Positions 1 through 9,684 are shown, numbered from the stretch's first letter. The stretch is DNA of 64,000 nt from Dokdonella_A ginsengisoli (GCF_042652785.1 NZ_JBHSHD010000008.1:62001-126000); one strand, 5' to 3'. Numbers and translations are program-made. Notes: a model not told the origin generated them from the letters alone.

Positions 1-1011
1 GATGTGGTAATAGGTCATCACCGCATCGAAGGTCATCGCGCTGCGCGTCACCGAGAAATCGGTGCTCGGCTGCGACGGGCACGCTGCGTCGGCGGGCGAT
101 TCGATGTTGGCGCACACCATGTATGGGCCGGACAGCTGGTAGTTGGAGCCGTTCTGCGTGATGCCTTCCAGGGTGACGTCGACCAGCGCGTCGGTCAGCT
201 GCTGCGTGTCGGCGTTGTTGCCGTCGACGTAGCCGGTCTGGCCGTAGGTCGCGCGCGCGTGCGACAGCGGATCGGGACTGTGCACCTTGCCGGTGCCGTC
301 GGCGTACACCGCGACGTCACGCGCGAGCAGGATCTCGCCGGAGTTCGCGTCGACGAGCACTTCCCAGTCGCCGGTGAACTGGTCCTTGCCGATCGCATTG
401 ACGCGCCAGACCACGTGGTTGGCGCCGTCGGCGGCGACGAAGACCATCTGCCGGGTCTTCTGCAGGCGCAGCTCGCCCAGGCCCAGGTACTGGCGGGCGA
501 TGCCGACTGCGTCGGTGGCGCTCTTGCTGACCGTCCGCGAGGTCTTCGCCGGGTCGAGGCCGCGCACGCTGGAATTGGCCACGTGGACGATCTGGCCGTT
601 CGGCTTGACGCTGACGGCGATGTCGCTGCCGTACACCGGCAGGCCGTCCTGCATCTGCGTGAAGCGCACCACGGAGAAATGCCGTCCCTCACGCAACGTC
701 GTGCGCGTCAGGGTGGCGGATTCGGCGCTGGCCAGGCCCAGCTGGGCGTGGCGGCTGGCGAGGAACTCGCGCGCCATGGCTTCGGGCGTGCCCACGCGCG
801 CGACGTAGTCGGCGCGGTACAGCGAAATCGGCACGCCGGCGGCGGAATAGCGGCCGTCGGGACGGTCGACGCCGGCTTCCGGCGCCTGCACGCCGCGCGT
901 CAGCGCGGCGCTGGCCAGCGGTGCCTCGCCGAGGGCGGAGGCCTGAGATGCGAAACCCAATGCGGAAACGATGGCGCAGGGCAGCAAGCCCGCGCGGATC
1001 CAACTTGACAT
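1..1011 (-). CDS. Secreted M36/fungalysin-type metalloprotease, N-terminal part
   Basis: The reading frame is open from an ATG at 1011 to the left edge, giving 337 residues with the C-terminus outside the window. It begins with a signal peptide (hydrophobic stretch about residues 6-26, likely cut after an ASA-type site). A propeptide follows that resembles the FTP/PepSY inhibitory domains of thermolysin- and fungalysin-like proteases, with features such as RFTQMQDGLPVYGSDIAV near residues 118-135 and WEVLVDANSGEIL near 210. The last visible residues, FDAVMTYYHI, resemble the start of an M36 catalytic domain. The HExxH zinc site would lie beyond the window, so catalysis is inferred. The ATG has GGAAG a few bases upstream. 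It is divergent from metK. An M4-like protease is the main alternative. Confidence 0.75.
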   Translation of the reverse strand, partial: MSSWIRAGLLPCAIVSALGFASQASALGEAPLASAALTRGVQAPEAGVDRPDGRYSAAGVPISLYRADYVARVGTPEAMAREFLASRHAQLGLASAESATLTRTTLREGRHFSVVRFTQMQDGLPVYGSDIAVSVKPNGQIVHVANSSVRGLDPAKTSRTVSKSATDAVGIARQYLGLGELRLQKTRQMVFVAADGANHVVWRVNAIGKDQFTGDWEVLVDANSGEILLARDVAVYADGTGKVHSPDPLSHARATYGQTGYVDGNNADTQQLTDALVDVTLEGITQNGSNYQLSGPYMVCANIESPADAACPSQPSTDFSVTRSAMTFDAVMTYYHI

Positions 1012-1171
1012 GATGCTTCCCCAAACGTTGTTGATGGACAGGACTGATGTCTTGCTGAACTGTCCGGCCATGCTCCGAATGGCCGGCAGGCGCTCGATAG
1101 CAGGTGGAAACCTCGGCGCGCCCCCGAGCATATCGCAAGATTCGGCAACACTATTCGCAATGGGAGTCGTG

Positions 1172-1177
1172 TATGAT
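1172..1177 (+). promoter_or_regulatory. Candidate -10 box for metK
   Basis: TATGAT lies 46 bases before the metK ATG. No convincing -35 box is seen. The 40-base leader after it holds an imperfect inverted repeat (about 1193-1212, ATCC...GGAT arms) that does not match the palindrome shared by ahcY and metF. No riboswitch fold is evident. Confidence 0.35.
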
Positions 1178-1223
1178 GCGCGACCTTTCATCCATCCATC
1201 CGTATTGAAGGATATTTGCCGCG

Positions 1224-2423
1224 ATGAGCAACTACCTCTTCACCTCCGAATCGGTGTCCGAAGGCCATCCGGACAAGGTCGCCGACCAGATTTCCGACGC
1301 CGTGCTGGACGCGATCCTCGCGCAGGACAAGCGCGCCCGCGTCGCCTGCGAAACGATGGTCAAGACCGGTGTCGCGATCGTCGCCGGCGAGATCACCACC
1401 AGCGCCTGGATCGACCTCGAGGCGCTGACGCGCAAGGTCATCCTCGACATCGGCTACAACAGCTCCGAAGTCGGCTTCGACGGCGCCACCTGCGGCGTGC
1501 TGAACCTGATCGGCAAGCAGTCGCCGGACATCAACCAGGGCGTGGACCGCAAGAACCCGGAAGAACAGGGCGCCGGTGACCAGGGCCTGATGTTCGGCTA
1601 CGCCACCAACGAGACCGACAGCTTCATGCCGGCCGCGATCCACCTGTCGCATCGCCTCGTCGAGCAGCAGGCCAAGGTGCGCAAGAAGAAGAACTCGCCG
1701 CTGCCGTGGCTGCGCCCGGACGCCAAGAGCCAGGTCACGCTGCGCTACGAGGACGGCAAGGCGACCGCGATCGACGCCGTGGTGCTGTCGACCCAGCATG
1801 ATCCTTCGGTCAAGCAGAAGGATCTGGTCGAGGCCGTGCGCGAGTACATCCTGAAGCCCGTGCTGCCGTCGAAGTGGCTGCACAAGGGCACCAAGTACCA
1901 CATCAATCCGACCGGCAAGTTCGTCATCGGCGGCCCGGTCGGCGACTGCGGCCTGACCGGCCGCAAGATCATCGTCGACACCTACGGCGGCTGGGCCCGC
2001 CACGGCGGCGGCGCGTTCTCGGGCAAGGATCCGTCCAAGGTCGACCGCTCGGCCGCCTACGCGGCGCGCTACGTCGCCAAGAACATCGTCGCCGCCGGCA
2101 TCGCCGACCGCTGCGAGGTGCAGGTGTCCTACGCGATCGGCGTGGCGCACCCGACCTCGATCTCGGTGACCACCTTCGGCACCGGCAAGATCGACGACAG
2201 CAAGATCGAGAAGCTGATCCGCAACCACTTCGACCTGCGCCCGTACGGCATCATCAAGATGCTCGACCTGGTGCACCCGATGTACCAGGCGACCGCCAGC
2301 TACGGCCACTTCGGCCGTGCGCCGGTGCAGGTCAAGCACGCCAACGGCGACAGCTTCACCGCGTTCTCGTGGGAGAAGACCGACAAGGCCGCTGAACTGC
2401 GCAAGGCGGCGGGCCTGAAGTAG
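1224..2423 (+). CDS. metK: S-adenosylmethionine synthase
   Basis: The enzyme makes SAM from methionine and ATP in the cytoplasm, supplying the methyl donor for the cell. The 399-residue length is normal for MetK. The N-terminus has the GHPDKVADQISDAVLDAIL block (residues 14-32), which carries ATP/metal-binding residues. The family signature GAGDQGLMFGYA is at 116-127 and the glycine-rich HGGGAFSGKD at about 260-269, with the conserved domain core continuing to the C-terminus. It stands alone with its own promoter and a strong terminator just after the stop. ahcY and metF on the same strand within 20 kb complete the methyl cycle, although unrelated secreted-protein genes separate the three. 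Confidence 0.98.
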   Translation: MSNYLFTSESVSEGHPDKVADQISDAVLDAILAQDKRARVACETMVKTGVAIVAGEITTSAWIDLEALTRKVILDIGYNSSEVGFDGATCGVLNLIGKQSPDINQGVDRKNPEEQGAGDQGLMFGYATNETDSFMPAAIHLSHRLVEQQAKVRKKKNSPLPWLRPDAKSQVTLRYEDGKATAIDAVVLSTQHDPSVKQKDLVEAVREYILKPVLPSKWLHKGTKYHINPTGKFVIGGPVGDCGLTGRKIIVDTYGGWARHGGGAFSGKDPSKVDRSAAYAARYVAKNIVAAGIADRCEVQVSYAIGVAHPTSISVTTFGTGKIDDSKIEKLIRNHFDLRPYGIIKMLDLVHPMYQATASYGHFGRAPVQVKHANGDSFTAFSWEKTDKAAELRKAAGLK

Positions 2424-2430
2424 GACACCG

Positions 2431-2500
2431 CCGGCCGTCGCGACAGCGACGGCCGGGCGAAGCAGTACGGACAGGCCGCTTCGAGCGGCCTGTTCGCTTT
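2431..2500 (+). terminator. Double stem-loop terminator after metK
   Basis: There are two consecutive hairpins. The first is a perfect 11-bp stem (2431-2441 with 2446-2456, loop GACA). The second is a perfect 10-bp stem (2471-2480 with 2484-2493, loop TCG) followed by TCGCTTT. The second has the better terminator form. Confidence 0.75.
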
Positions 2501-2624
2501 CCGCTCCCGGCAGCGATCCACCGTTGCGCTGCTTCGCCGCGCACCGCTCCTTCCATCGACGCATCGCGCATCCTTCGACAGTGGCCGCTAGACTCCGCCC
2601 ACCTACCGAACGAGGATCGACTCG

Positions 2625-3674
2625 ATGACGTTTCACCCGCCTCGTCTCCACTGCGCGCTGCGTCGACTGGCCCCGCTGCTGCTCCTCGCTTTCGGCCTCG
2701 GCGGCACGACCTCGATGGCCAAACCGGTGCCGCCGCCGCTGGAGCTGCTGTACGACGGCGACAACCGCCTGGTCGCCGGTTCGGTGGTCGAGACCAATCC
2801 TTCCGGACGGGTGGTGTTCGAGCGCAAGGACGTGCTCGACGGCAAGCCGCGGCCGCCGGAGAAGATCGACGTGCGCGTGCCGCTGGCGGTGCTGGGTACC
2901 GTCAGGACCGGCGAGCGCTACGTCTTCGGCTACGCCACCGGCCAGAAGGATCCGCGCGACCCGCTGCGCCGGATCGCCAATCCGGACGGCGCGCAGCTGA
3001 TCGTCAGCATCGGCCTCGATCCGGCCCTGTTCCGCGACACGCCCGAGGTGCGCGCAATCCTCTCCGCCGCCCGCACCGAGCGCGGACGCGAATCGCGCCG
3101 CCTGTTCGATCTGCTGATGAAGGCACTGGCCGGCCGCGATCGCGCGCTGCAGAACCTCGCCGCCGGGCAGATCGCGCTCGATGCCGAGCTGGGCGAGCGC
3201 CTGCGCGAACACGGCCGCGAGACGGTCGAGCGCGCCGCGCGCAGCGCGGACACTTCGCCGGCAGTGCGCGCCTCGCTGCTGCGCTCGGCCGCGCTGCGCC
3301 CGCGCGATCTCGGCGACTGGTGGCAGTCTATTTCCCTGGACGTAGTGACAAATACGCCTGTAGACGGATACGCTACATCGCCCTCGGACCCGTCCGATCT
3401 GGTTCTGACGGCGCTCGAACTGCTCGACCAACACGCGGCCAAGGTTCCGCCCGATGCGCTCAAGCGCTGGGTGTGGAGCCCCAATCCGGCGCTGGCGGAG
3501 CGGGCGAGCCTGATGTTGAGGCGGCAGTCCGCGGCTCTGGAGCGATCGACGATTCAACAGGCCCTGGCCGACCCGGCGCTGCCGGCGGCCACGCGCACTT
3601 TCCTCGAAGGGCATCTGCGCCGGCTGGACCGGCTCGACGCCCGCACGAAGACGCGCAAGGACGGAGCCGGCTGA
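2625..3674 (+). CDS. Exported protein of unknown function
   Basis: A 349-residue protein with a leader peptide (basic start, hydrophobic core about residues 14-27, likely cut near SMA/KP at 31). The mature part opens with a short proline-rich segment, then a beta-rich region (about 40-120) with phrases such as RVPLAVLGTVRTGERYVFGY. A helical, arginine/alanine-rich region (about 135-345) has spaced ALxxRxxxL patterns suggestive of a HEAT-like or other alpha-solenoid fold. I see no catalytic motif and do not recognise the family. The start is supported by the signal peptide. It lies between metK's terminator and another exported protein, with no sign of co-function with SAM metabolism. Confidence 0.75.
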   Translation: MTFHPPRLHCALRRLAPLLLLAFGLGGTTSMAKPVPPPLELLYDGDNRLVAGSVVETNPSGRVVFERKDVLDGKPRPPEKIDVRVPLAVLGTVRTGERYVFGYATGQKDPRDPLRRIANPDGAQLIVSIGLDPALFRDTPEVRAILSAARTERGRESRRLFDLLMKALAGRDRALQNLAAGQIALDAELGERLREHGRETVERAARSADTSPAVRASLLRSAALRPRDLGDWWQSISLDVVTNTPVDGYATSPSDPSDLVLTALELLDQHAAKVPPDALKRWVWSPNPALAERASLMLRRQSAALERSTIQQALADPALPAATRTFLEGHLRRLDRLDARTKTRKDGAG

Positions 3675-3755
3675 TCCCCGATCCCGGTGGCAATCGGCCA
3701 CCCATGGGCGCTGGCGCCGCTGAGTCGCCTGAGTCTTTCGCCTAGGGGTCCGATC

Positions 3756-6701
3756 ATGCACACGTTCCGTTTCGTTCCGGCCGCGCTCGCCGCGGCCTTC
3801 CTGCTGACGGCGGGGGCGCCGGCGCACGCCGGGGGCACCCGTCCGGCCAATCCGCGCAATCCCGATGCCGGGCCCGAGGTGATGCACGCCGCCCGGCACG
3901 ACGTCTCCGCGCCGCTGCGCGACATCCTGCGCAACAACCCGCCGCTGAGCGAACCCAAGGGCACCGAATCGGAGCCGTACGAGATTCCGAACATCCTGCT
4001 CAAGCTCAGCGGAGCGGCGGACAAGACCGCCGCCGCGCCGGGACGCCGGATCGTGCAGAACGCGCCGACCGGCACGCCGGGGCCGACCGTCGACAACAGC
4101 TTCGAGGCGATCAGCATGACCGGCTCGGGCTGCGGCTGCCTGCCGCCCGACACCAACGGCGACGTCAGCGACCAGCACTACATCCAGTGGGTCAACGGCG
4201 CCTGGCAGGCCTTCGACAAGGTCACCGGCACCGCCGCGACGGAGACGCCGACGCCGGTGCAGGGCAATTCGTTCTGGGTCGGTTTCGGCGGCAAGTGCGA
4301 GACGACCAATTCCGGCGACCCGATCGCGCTGTGGGACCCGCAGGCGCAGCGCTGGGTCATGAGCCAGTTCGTCACCAGCTCGCCGTTCGCGCAGTGCGTG
4401 GCGGTGTCGACCGGCTCCGATCCGTTCGGCACCTACGACCGCTACGAGTTCAACTGGCCGCTGTTCGGCGACTACCCGAAGATGGGCATCTGGACCGACG
4501 AGAGCACGGGCCAGAACGCCTACCTGCTGACCACGCACGAGTTCAACGGCGCGAGCCAGTTCCAGGGCGCCGCGCTGATCGCGATGAACCGCGAGCAGAT
4601 GCTCGCCGGCGCGGCGAGCGCCGACGTGGTCCGCTTCGCCGGCTTCGACGCCTACGGCGTGGAACCGATCAACCTGGTCGGCGCGCTGGCGGCGCCGGCG
4701 AACGCGTGTCCGTCGTTCGTGCATTTCGATCCGGACACCAGCGAATACCTGTTCTGGGACATGTGCCTGGACTGGGCCACGCCGGCCAACACGACCGTCT
4801 CCAACACGCCCACGCGCGTGCAGGGCGCACCGTTCGTGCCGTTCTACGCCGACGTGCCGCAGCAGGGCACCACCGCCGCGCTCGACTCGTTCGGCACGCA
4901 CATCATGTACCGCGCCAACGCACGCGCCTTCGCCGCCGGTGCGCCGACGCGCATCTCGCTGGTGGTCAACCACGTCGTCACCGGCGACGCCGAACAGGGC
5001 GGCATCAACTGGGTGCACTTCAACCTCGACGACGGCGACGCGAACCCGCCGACGCCGACCGCGCTGGACAAGACCATCGTCGACCAGGGCACCTACGCCC
5101 CCGACGCGGAGACGCGCTGGATGGGCGGCATCGCCATCGACGGCAGCGGCAACATCGGCCTGGGCTACTCCAAGTCGAGCGCGTCGTCGCGGCCGCAACT
5201 GGAAGTCACCGGCCGCGCGATCGACGATCCGCCCGGCGTCCTGCGCGACGAGGCCAACTGCACCGAAGGCGTCGCCAACGGCTCGCAGACCAGCAGCAGT
5301 GGGCGCTGGGGCGACTACGCCTCGATGAGCGTCGACCCGGTCGACCAGTGCACGTTCTACTTCACCAGCGAGTACTACGCGACCACGGCCAGCGGCAGCT
5401 GGCGCACGCGCGTGTGCTCGTTCAAGTTCGACGGCTGCGGTGATCCGAACTACGCGCTGGTCGCCGAATCGCCGCGGCGCATCGAGATGTGCGCCGCGAC
5501 GGCGACGCAGGATCCGGCGTATTCGCTGCGCATCGGCGTGCTGAACGGCTTCGCCGGACCGGTGGACCTCGCCGCGAGCGGCCTGCCGGTCGGCGCCACC
5601 GCGCAGTTCACACCCAATCCGGTGACGGCGCCGGGCACCACCGAACTGACCGTCGGCGGCGGCACCGCCCTGCCCTCCGGCGAGTACGCCTTCAGCGTCG
5701 CGGCGACCAGCGGCAGCCTGTCGCGCGACATCGCGCTCGAGCTGGGCGTGTCGGCCGACGCGCCGGATGCGGTGCAGCTGGTCACGCCGGCCGACACCGC
5801 CGAGGGCGTCAAGGTCCGCCCGCTGCTGAGCTGGGGCGGCGCCAGCGGTGACCGCATCTTCGGCGACGGCTTCGACGGTGTCGCGTTGCCGCCGATCGTC
5901 ACCACGCCCGACGCGCTGAGCTACACCGTCGAGGTCGCCACCGATTCCGCCTTCACCGACATCGTCGCCAGCGCGACCGTGCCGACCACCTCGTGGGCGG
6001 TCGATCCGCCGCTGGAATCGTCGACCGCGTACTACTGGCGCGTCACTCCGCACAACTACTGCGGCAACGGCCCGGTCTCGATGACGTACGCCTTCACCAC
6101 CGGCGTGCCCGGCCAGTGCCCGGCCGGCACGACCGCGACGACGGTGTTCGAGGACGACTTTCAGAACGGCGTCAACGGCTGGGTCGCCGGCGGCACCGGC
6201 GGAACGGCCTGGACGCAGGGCGCGGCCCCGGCCGGCACCGGCATGACCGGCACGGTGTGGAAGGTGCCGGACAACACGGTCAGCAGCGATCGCACGCTGA
6301 CCACGCCCGCCATCACGATCCCGAGCGGCGCGGCGTCGGTGTTCGTGTCCTACGACGCCTACCACAAGTCCGAGCAGGATCCGCCCGCCGGCTGCTGGGA
6401 CAGCTCGTCGCTGGAAGCCAGCACCGACGGTGCTACCTTCGCCTATCTCGACGGCAGCTACCTGTTCACCGATCCGTACAACGGCATCTCCTCGCCGGGC
6501 GCGCCGCTGTCCGGCCGCAAGGCGTGGTGCTTCGTCGGTCCGGCCGGCGCTTCCGCGCCGACACGCTCGGTGGTGGATCTGGACAGCTTCGCCGGATCGA
6601 GCCTGACCCTGCGCTTCCGCATGGTCAGCGACTCGAACACGGCGGCGGCGGCGCCGAACGGCCTGGCGATCGACAACTTCAAGGTCGAAGCCTGCCAGTA
6701 A
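3756..6701 (+). CDS. Large secreted protein with Fn3-like and jelly-roll-like domains and an internal IFGDGFD motif
   Basis: The ATG at 3756 was chosen over an upstream in-frame start because it is preceded by AGGGGT and opens directly into a signal peptide (MHTFRFVPAALAAAFLL..., cut near AHA/GG). The 981-residue protein has a large N-terminal domain (about 80-570) containing GCGCLPPDTNGDVSDQHYIQ and repeated aromatic/Asp-rich beta motifs. A region with Ig-like features follows, then a Fn3-like domain (about 680-785), then a C-terminal jelly-roll-like domain (VFEDDFQNGVNGW to LAIDNFKVEAC). At about residues 699-708 the Fn3 domain is interrupted by GDRIFGDGFDG and a short linker. Several cysteine pairs suggest disulfides. 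The enzymatic role is unknown; an extracellular binding or surface role is inferred. Confidence 0.85.
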   Translation: MHTFRFVPAALAAAFLLTAGAPAHAGGTRPANPRNPDAGPEVMHAARHDVSAPLRDILRNNPPLSEPKGTESEPYEIPNILLKLSGAADKTAAAPGRRIVQNAPTGTPGPTVDNSFEAISMTGSGCGCLPPDTNGDVSDQHYIQWVNGAWQAFDKVTGTAATETPTPVQGNSFWVGFGGKCETTNSGDPIALWDPQAQRWVMSQFVTSSPFAQCVAVSTGSDPFGTYDRYEFNWPLFGDYPKMGIWTDESTGQNAYLLTTHEFNGASQFQGAALIAMNREQMLAGAASADVVRFAGFDAYGVEPINLVGALAAPANACPSFVHFDPDTSEYLFWDMCLDWATPANTTVSNTPTRVQGAPFVPFYADVPQQGTTAALDSFGTHIMYRANARAFAAGAPTRISLVVNHVVTGDAEQGGINWVHFNLDDGDANPPTPTALDKTIVDQGTYAPDAETRWMGGIAIDGSGNIGLGYSKSSASSRPQLEVTGRAIDDPPGVLRDEANCTEGVANGSQTSSSGRWGDYASMSVDPVDQCTFYFTSEYYATTASGSWRTRVCSFKFDGCGDPNYALVAESPRRIEMCAATATQDPAYSLRIGVLNGFAGPVDLAASGLPVGATAQFTPNPVTAPGTTELTVGGGTALPSGEYAFSVAATSGSLSRDIALELGVSADAPDAVQLVTPADTAEGVKVRPLLSWGGASGDRIFGDGFDGVALPPIVTTPDALSYTVEVATDSAFTDIVASATVPTTSWAVDPPLESSTAYYWRVTPHNYCGNGPVSMTYAFTTGVPGQCPAGTTATTVFEDDFQNGVNGWVAGGTGGTAWTQGAAPAGTGMTGTVWKVPDNTVSSDRTLTTPAITIPSGAASVFVSYDAYHKSEQDPPAGCWDSSSLEASTDGATFAYLDGSYLFTDPYNGISSPGAPLSGRKAWCFVGPAGASAPTRSVVDLDSFAGSSLTLRFRMVSDSNTAAAAPNGLAIDNFKVEACQ

Positions 6702-6724
6702 GCGGCACCTTGCATGCAACGAAG

Positions 6725-6755
6725 AACGGGCCGCGCAAGCGGCCCGTTTTCGTTT
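6725..6755. terminator. Bidirectional terminator between convergent genes
   Basis: A perfect 10-bp stem (6725-6734 with 6739-6748, loop GCAA) is followed on the + strand by a TTTTCGTTT run. It sits between the + gene ending at 6701 and the - gene ending at 6795, so it can serve both. Confidence 0.85.
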
Positions 6756-6794
6756 CGCCGATGCGCGGACGCGAGGTCCGCGGCGCGCCGCGAA

Positions 6795-8267
6795 TCAGTC
6801 GCGCGCCGCGCCGCCGGGACGCGACCCCGGCACGATCGAGGCGGGCTGGAAGTGACCGGGCTGCCGCCGCAATGCCGGCGCGGGATCGAAACCGTCGGCG
6901 AAGATCGTCTCCGTGAGGACCGATTCCTCGACCAGGAGGAAGACGTCTCTCGCGTCATTGTGATCGTCCGCGACGATGTCGCTCGCAGTCGACTCCCACG
7001 CCATCGACAGGCCGGACGCATTCACCCCGAGCGTGTCGCCAGAGGCATCGTTGCCGGGCTGGCCGGCGGCGTTCACGCTGAGGACTTCGGGCGCGCCGGC
7101 GCCGGGAACGAACAGGAGGACCTGCGGAAACCGGCCCGCCCCGCTCCAGTTGTACAGGCAGCTGAGCAGCACGCTGCCGATGTCGGAAACGGCGGTAAGG
7201 CCGCAGCTGTCGTAGTCGTCGGCCGGGATCGCACTCGCGCGTGGAATCGGAAGGATCGTGCCGGCCTGGCGGTCGCGCAGGTAGACGCCGCTGTTGCCGG
7301 CGCTGTCGGCGCCGTTGGCATAGCCCAGTCCGCCGTAGCCGCGGCTCTGGAAGGTGACGAAGCGGCCGTTGGGCGAGATCGCCGGACGGTACGCGAATGC
7401 GCTCGATCCGTTGGGAGCCGACGCGCTGCGGCTGATCAGCTCGATCGTGTTCGACTGCAGGTCGCGCAGATAGATCTGCCCGCCGCTCGCCCCCGGCACC
7501 ATCGCGGGGCTGCAGGACATGACGAGGTAGCGGCCGCTGCCCGACAGCGCATCGGACACGAGCCCGCAGGCGCCGCTGCCGGTCGGGCTCCGGACCGAGT
7601 CGTCCGTCTTCGCCGAGGTGCCGTCGCCGCTGCCGGCGGGGCTGCCGTCGGACCGGACCGAGGCCATTTCCACCGCACCGGTCAGCATGTCCTTGACGAA
7701 GACCTGCGTGCCGCTTCCGGACGGGACCAGGTTCGGCGCCCCGGTATCGAACGCGACGTAGCGGCCATCCGCCGAGATCGACACGGCGTTGTCGTTGGTG
7801 CCGTTGCTGGCCGGCTCGCCGGCGGCGGTCGCGCTGGCCACCTCCAGTGCGCCGGTCTGGCGATCCTTGCGCAGCACCTGCCAGCTCGGGCCATACGAAC
7901 TGCCGTAGGTCAGGAACGCGACGTAGCGGCCATCGCCCGATACCACCGGTGCTTCGCCGCGGAAAACGGTGCCCGTGGGGCTGGCGGAAACGATGTCGAT
8001 CACGCCGGTGTCGAGATCGACGGCGACGGCCCGGTCGCCGTGGTAGTCGGCCCCCAGCGACGACCAGTTGGTCGCGCTGCTGGAGAACACCACCGTCCTG
8101 CCGTCGGCGGATACGTCCACATCGTTGGAGTCGCCATTGGGCTCGACGCCGGCGGCGGGTACCAGACGGCCGTACAGGAAGTCGGCCTGCGCGGCGCCGG
8201 GCAGGCCCAGCGCGGCGGACAAGGCCAGGGAAAGGACGATCGGGCGGGAGAGGAAGGCGGACGGCAT
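6795..8267 (-). CDS. Secreted TolB/WD40-like beta-propeller protein with IFADGFD motif
   Basis: A 490-residue protein with a clean signal peptide (ALSAALGLPGAAQA at about residues 16-29). The body is built of blades of the form ISADGRYVAF or VSGDGRYVAFLT, each followed by a strand such as VFVKDMLTGAVEMAS. At least six repeats are visible between residues 45 and 440, typical of TolB/PD40-like propellers. The sequence TIFADGFDPAP occurs near residues 453-463, followed by about 30 residues of low-complexity tail (ALRRQPGHFQ...). In other proteins of this window the same motif is the exact C-terminus, so the tail may be an extension past an ancestral stop. It is divergent from a second propeller gene at 8449. 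Function unknown. Confidence 0.85.
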   Translation of the reverse strand: MPSAFLSRPIVLSLALSAALGLPGAAQADFLYGRLVPAAGVEPNGDSNDVDVSADGRTVVFSSSATNWSSLGADYHGDRAVAVDLDTGVIDIVSASPTGTVFRGEAPVVSGDGRYVAFLTYGSSYGPSWQVLRKDRQTGALEVASATAAGEPASNGTNDNAVSISADGRYVAFDTGAPNLVPSGSGTQVFVKDMLTGAVEMASVRSDGSPAGSGDGTSAKTDDSVRSPTGSGACGLVSDALSGSGRYLVMSCSPAMVPGASGGQIYLRDLQSNTIELISRSASAPNGSSAFAYRPAISPNGRFVTFQSRGYGGLGYANGADSAGNSGVYLRDRQAGTILPIPRASAIPADDYDSCGLTAVSDIGSVLLSCLYNWSGAGRFPQVLLFVPGAGAPEVLSVNAAGQPGNDASGDTLGVNASGLSMAWESTASDIVADDHNDARDVFLLVEESVLTETIFADGFDPAPALRRQPGHFQPASIVPGSRPGGAARD

Positions 8268-8448
8268 GACGAGGCTCCGGATGGGTTCGGCAGCCTTCTA
8301 CGCAGTTCCGCGCCGATTCCCCGAATCGCCGCCCGCCTGCACGCGGTTTGCCGATCCTGCGCGCTTTGCGCGCCCGCGCAACCGGCTGATAGGTTCGGTT
8401 CCGGCGCCGCGTACTGGAAGGAGCATCCCACCCTGCCACGGAGTGTTC

Positions 8449-9684
8449 ATGCCGGCCCCGCTCGTTCGTGCAAGTGCCTTCCTGCTCGCCGCCCTCATCG
8501 CGCCGTGCCTGCACGCGCAGAGCGCCGATGCCGATCCCGATCTCGGCCTGCTGCGCGACGACGGCGGCGCGCAGCTGGTCTCCGGCCAGGTGCGCGCGCT
8601 GGCCATGCAGGGCACGCGCAGGATCCTCGTCGGCGGCGACTTCGTGCGCAGCGCCGACGGCACTGCGCACACCAGCCTGCTGCGTCTCGACGCGGACGGC
8701 ACGCTCGATGCGGATTTCCACGTCGAGCTCGCGTCCGCCGGGCTCGTCCAGGTCAACGCGATCGCCGTCGCCGACGGCTTCATCTACGTCGGCGGGCGCT
8801 TCCAGAGCGTCAACGGCGAAGCCCGCGCCAACCTCGCCAAGCTGAGCGCGGACGGCGAGCTGGTGCCGGACTGGAGCCCGGCGCTCGACGGCCCGACCGA
8901 CACCGTGCACGCGATCGCCGTCGGCCCCGACGCGGTCTACGTCGGCGGCGACTTCACCGCGCAGGACCTGTGGGGCCTGGCCCGCATCGACCGCGCGAGC
9001 GGCGCGATCGACCCTGCCTGGCGCGCGCAGACGCAGGCCTTCGTCACGCCGACGCCGAGCGCCGGCGGCCGCGGCAACGTGCGCAGCCTGCTGCACACCG
9101 GCACCGACCTCGTCGTCGGCGGCTACTTCCGCCAGATCGCGGGGCAAGCCCACGCCAGCGTCGCACGCCTGTCGCTGACGGCGCCGGCCACGCCGGCGGC
9201 GGGCTTCCATTCCCCGATCAACGGCGGCGAGCGCTACGTCTACGCGCTGGCGCTGAGCCGCGACCGCGACACGCTGTACGCCGGCGGCGATTTCTTCGCC
9301 GGCGCGCAGCAGCATCTGCTGCGTCTGGATGCGCAGCTGGGCAACGCCGATCCGGACTGGAAGCCGCAGCCCAGCGCGCAGGTCCGCGCGCTGGTCCTGC
9401 TCGGCGAATGGCTCTACGCCGGCGGCAGCTTCGGCGGCGCCCAGCCGCAGGCCTACGCCAATCTCATGCGCGTCGCGTCCGGCGGCACGGGTGCGCGCGA
9501 CACCGGCTGGCTGCCCAGTCCCGACGCCCGCGTCGGCGCGCTGCACGAGGACGGCGTGCGCAAGCGGCTGTATCTCGGCGGCGAGTTCGTGCGGGTCGGC
9601 ACGAGTTCGCGCAACGGCCTCGCGCGCATCGGCCAGGTCGTCGATCCCGACGTGATCTTCTACGACGGCATCGACATCGAGTAA
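8449..9684 (+). CDS. Secreted delta-60/DUF5122-type beta-propeller protein
   Basis: The start is the ATG at 8449, which has GGAG eight bases upstream and encodes a signal peptide (LVRASAFLLAALIAPCLHAQS). The 411-residue product is made of blades like ILVGGDFVR, IYVGGRFQSV, VYVGGDFTA, LYAGGDFFAG, LYAGGSFGG and LYLGGEFVRVG. Each is linked to an ARL/LRLDADGTLDxxF-type strand, which is the hallmark of the DUF5122 propeller family. The C-terminus is VIFYDGIDIE, a degenerate form of the IF-x-DGF-(D/E) ending seen elsewhere in this window. No catalytic residues are evident; an extracellular scaffold or binding role is inferred. Confidence 0.87.
   Translation: MPAPLVRASAFLLAALIAPCLHAQSADADPDLGLLRDDGGAQLVSGQVRALAMQGTRRILVGGDFVRSADGTAHTSLLRLDADGTLDADFHVELASAGLVQVNAIAVADGFIYVGGRFQSVNGEARANLAKLSADGELVPDWSPALDGPTDTVHAIAVGPDAVYVGGDFTAQDLWGLARIDRASGAIDPAWRAQTQAFVTPTPSAGGRGNVRSLLHTGTDLVVGGYFRQIAGQAHASVARLSLTAPATPAAGFHSPINGGERYVYALALSRDRDTLYAGGDFFAGAQQHLLRLDAQLGNADPDWKPQPSAQVRALVLLGEWLYAGGSFGGAQPQAYANLMRVASGGTGARDTGWLPSPDARVGALHEDGVRKRLYLGGEFVRVGTSSRNGLARIGQVVDPDVIFYDGIDIE

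Noticed and set aside
1181..1223. SAM riboswitch or shared palindrome in the metK leader
   Set aside because: The leader is only about 40 bases with a weak inverted repeat and no match to the ahcY/metF site or to known SAM riboswitch cores.
1188..6719. Very long open frame on the minus strand opposite metK and the following genes (1843 codons)
   Set aside because: Product is Arg/Ala/Gly/Asp-rich without domains, overlaps clearly conserved genes on the other strand, and is typical of antisense frames in GC-rich DNA.
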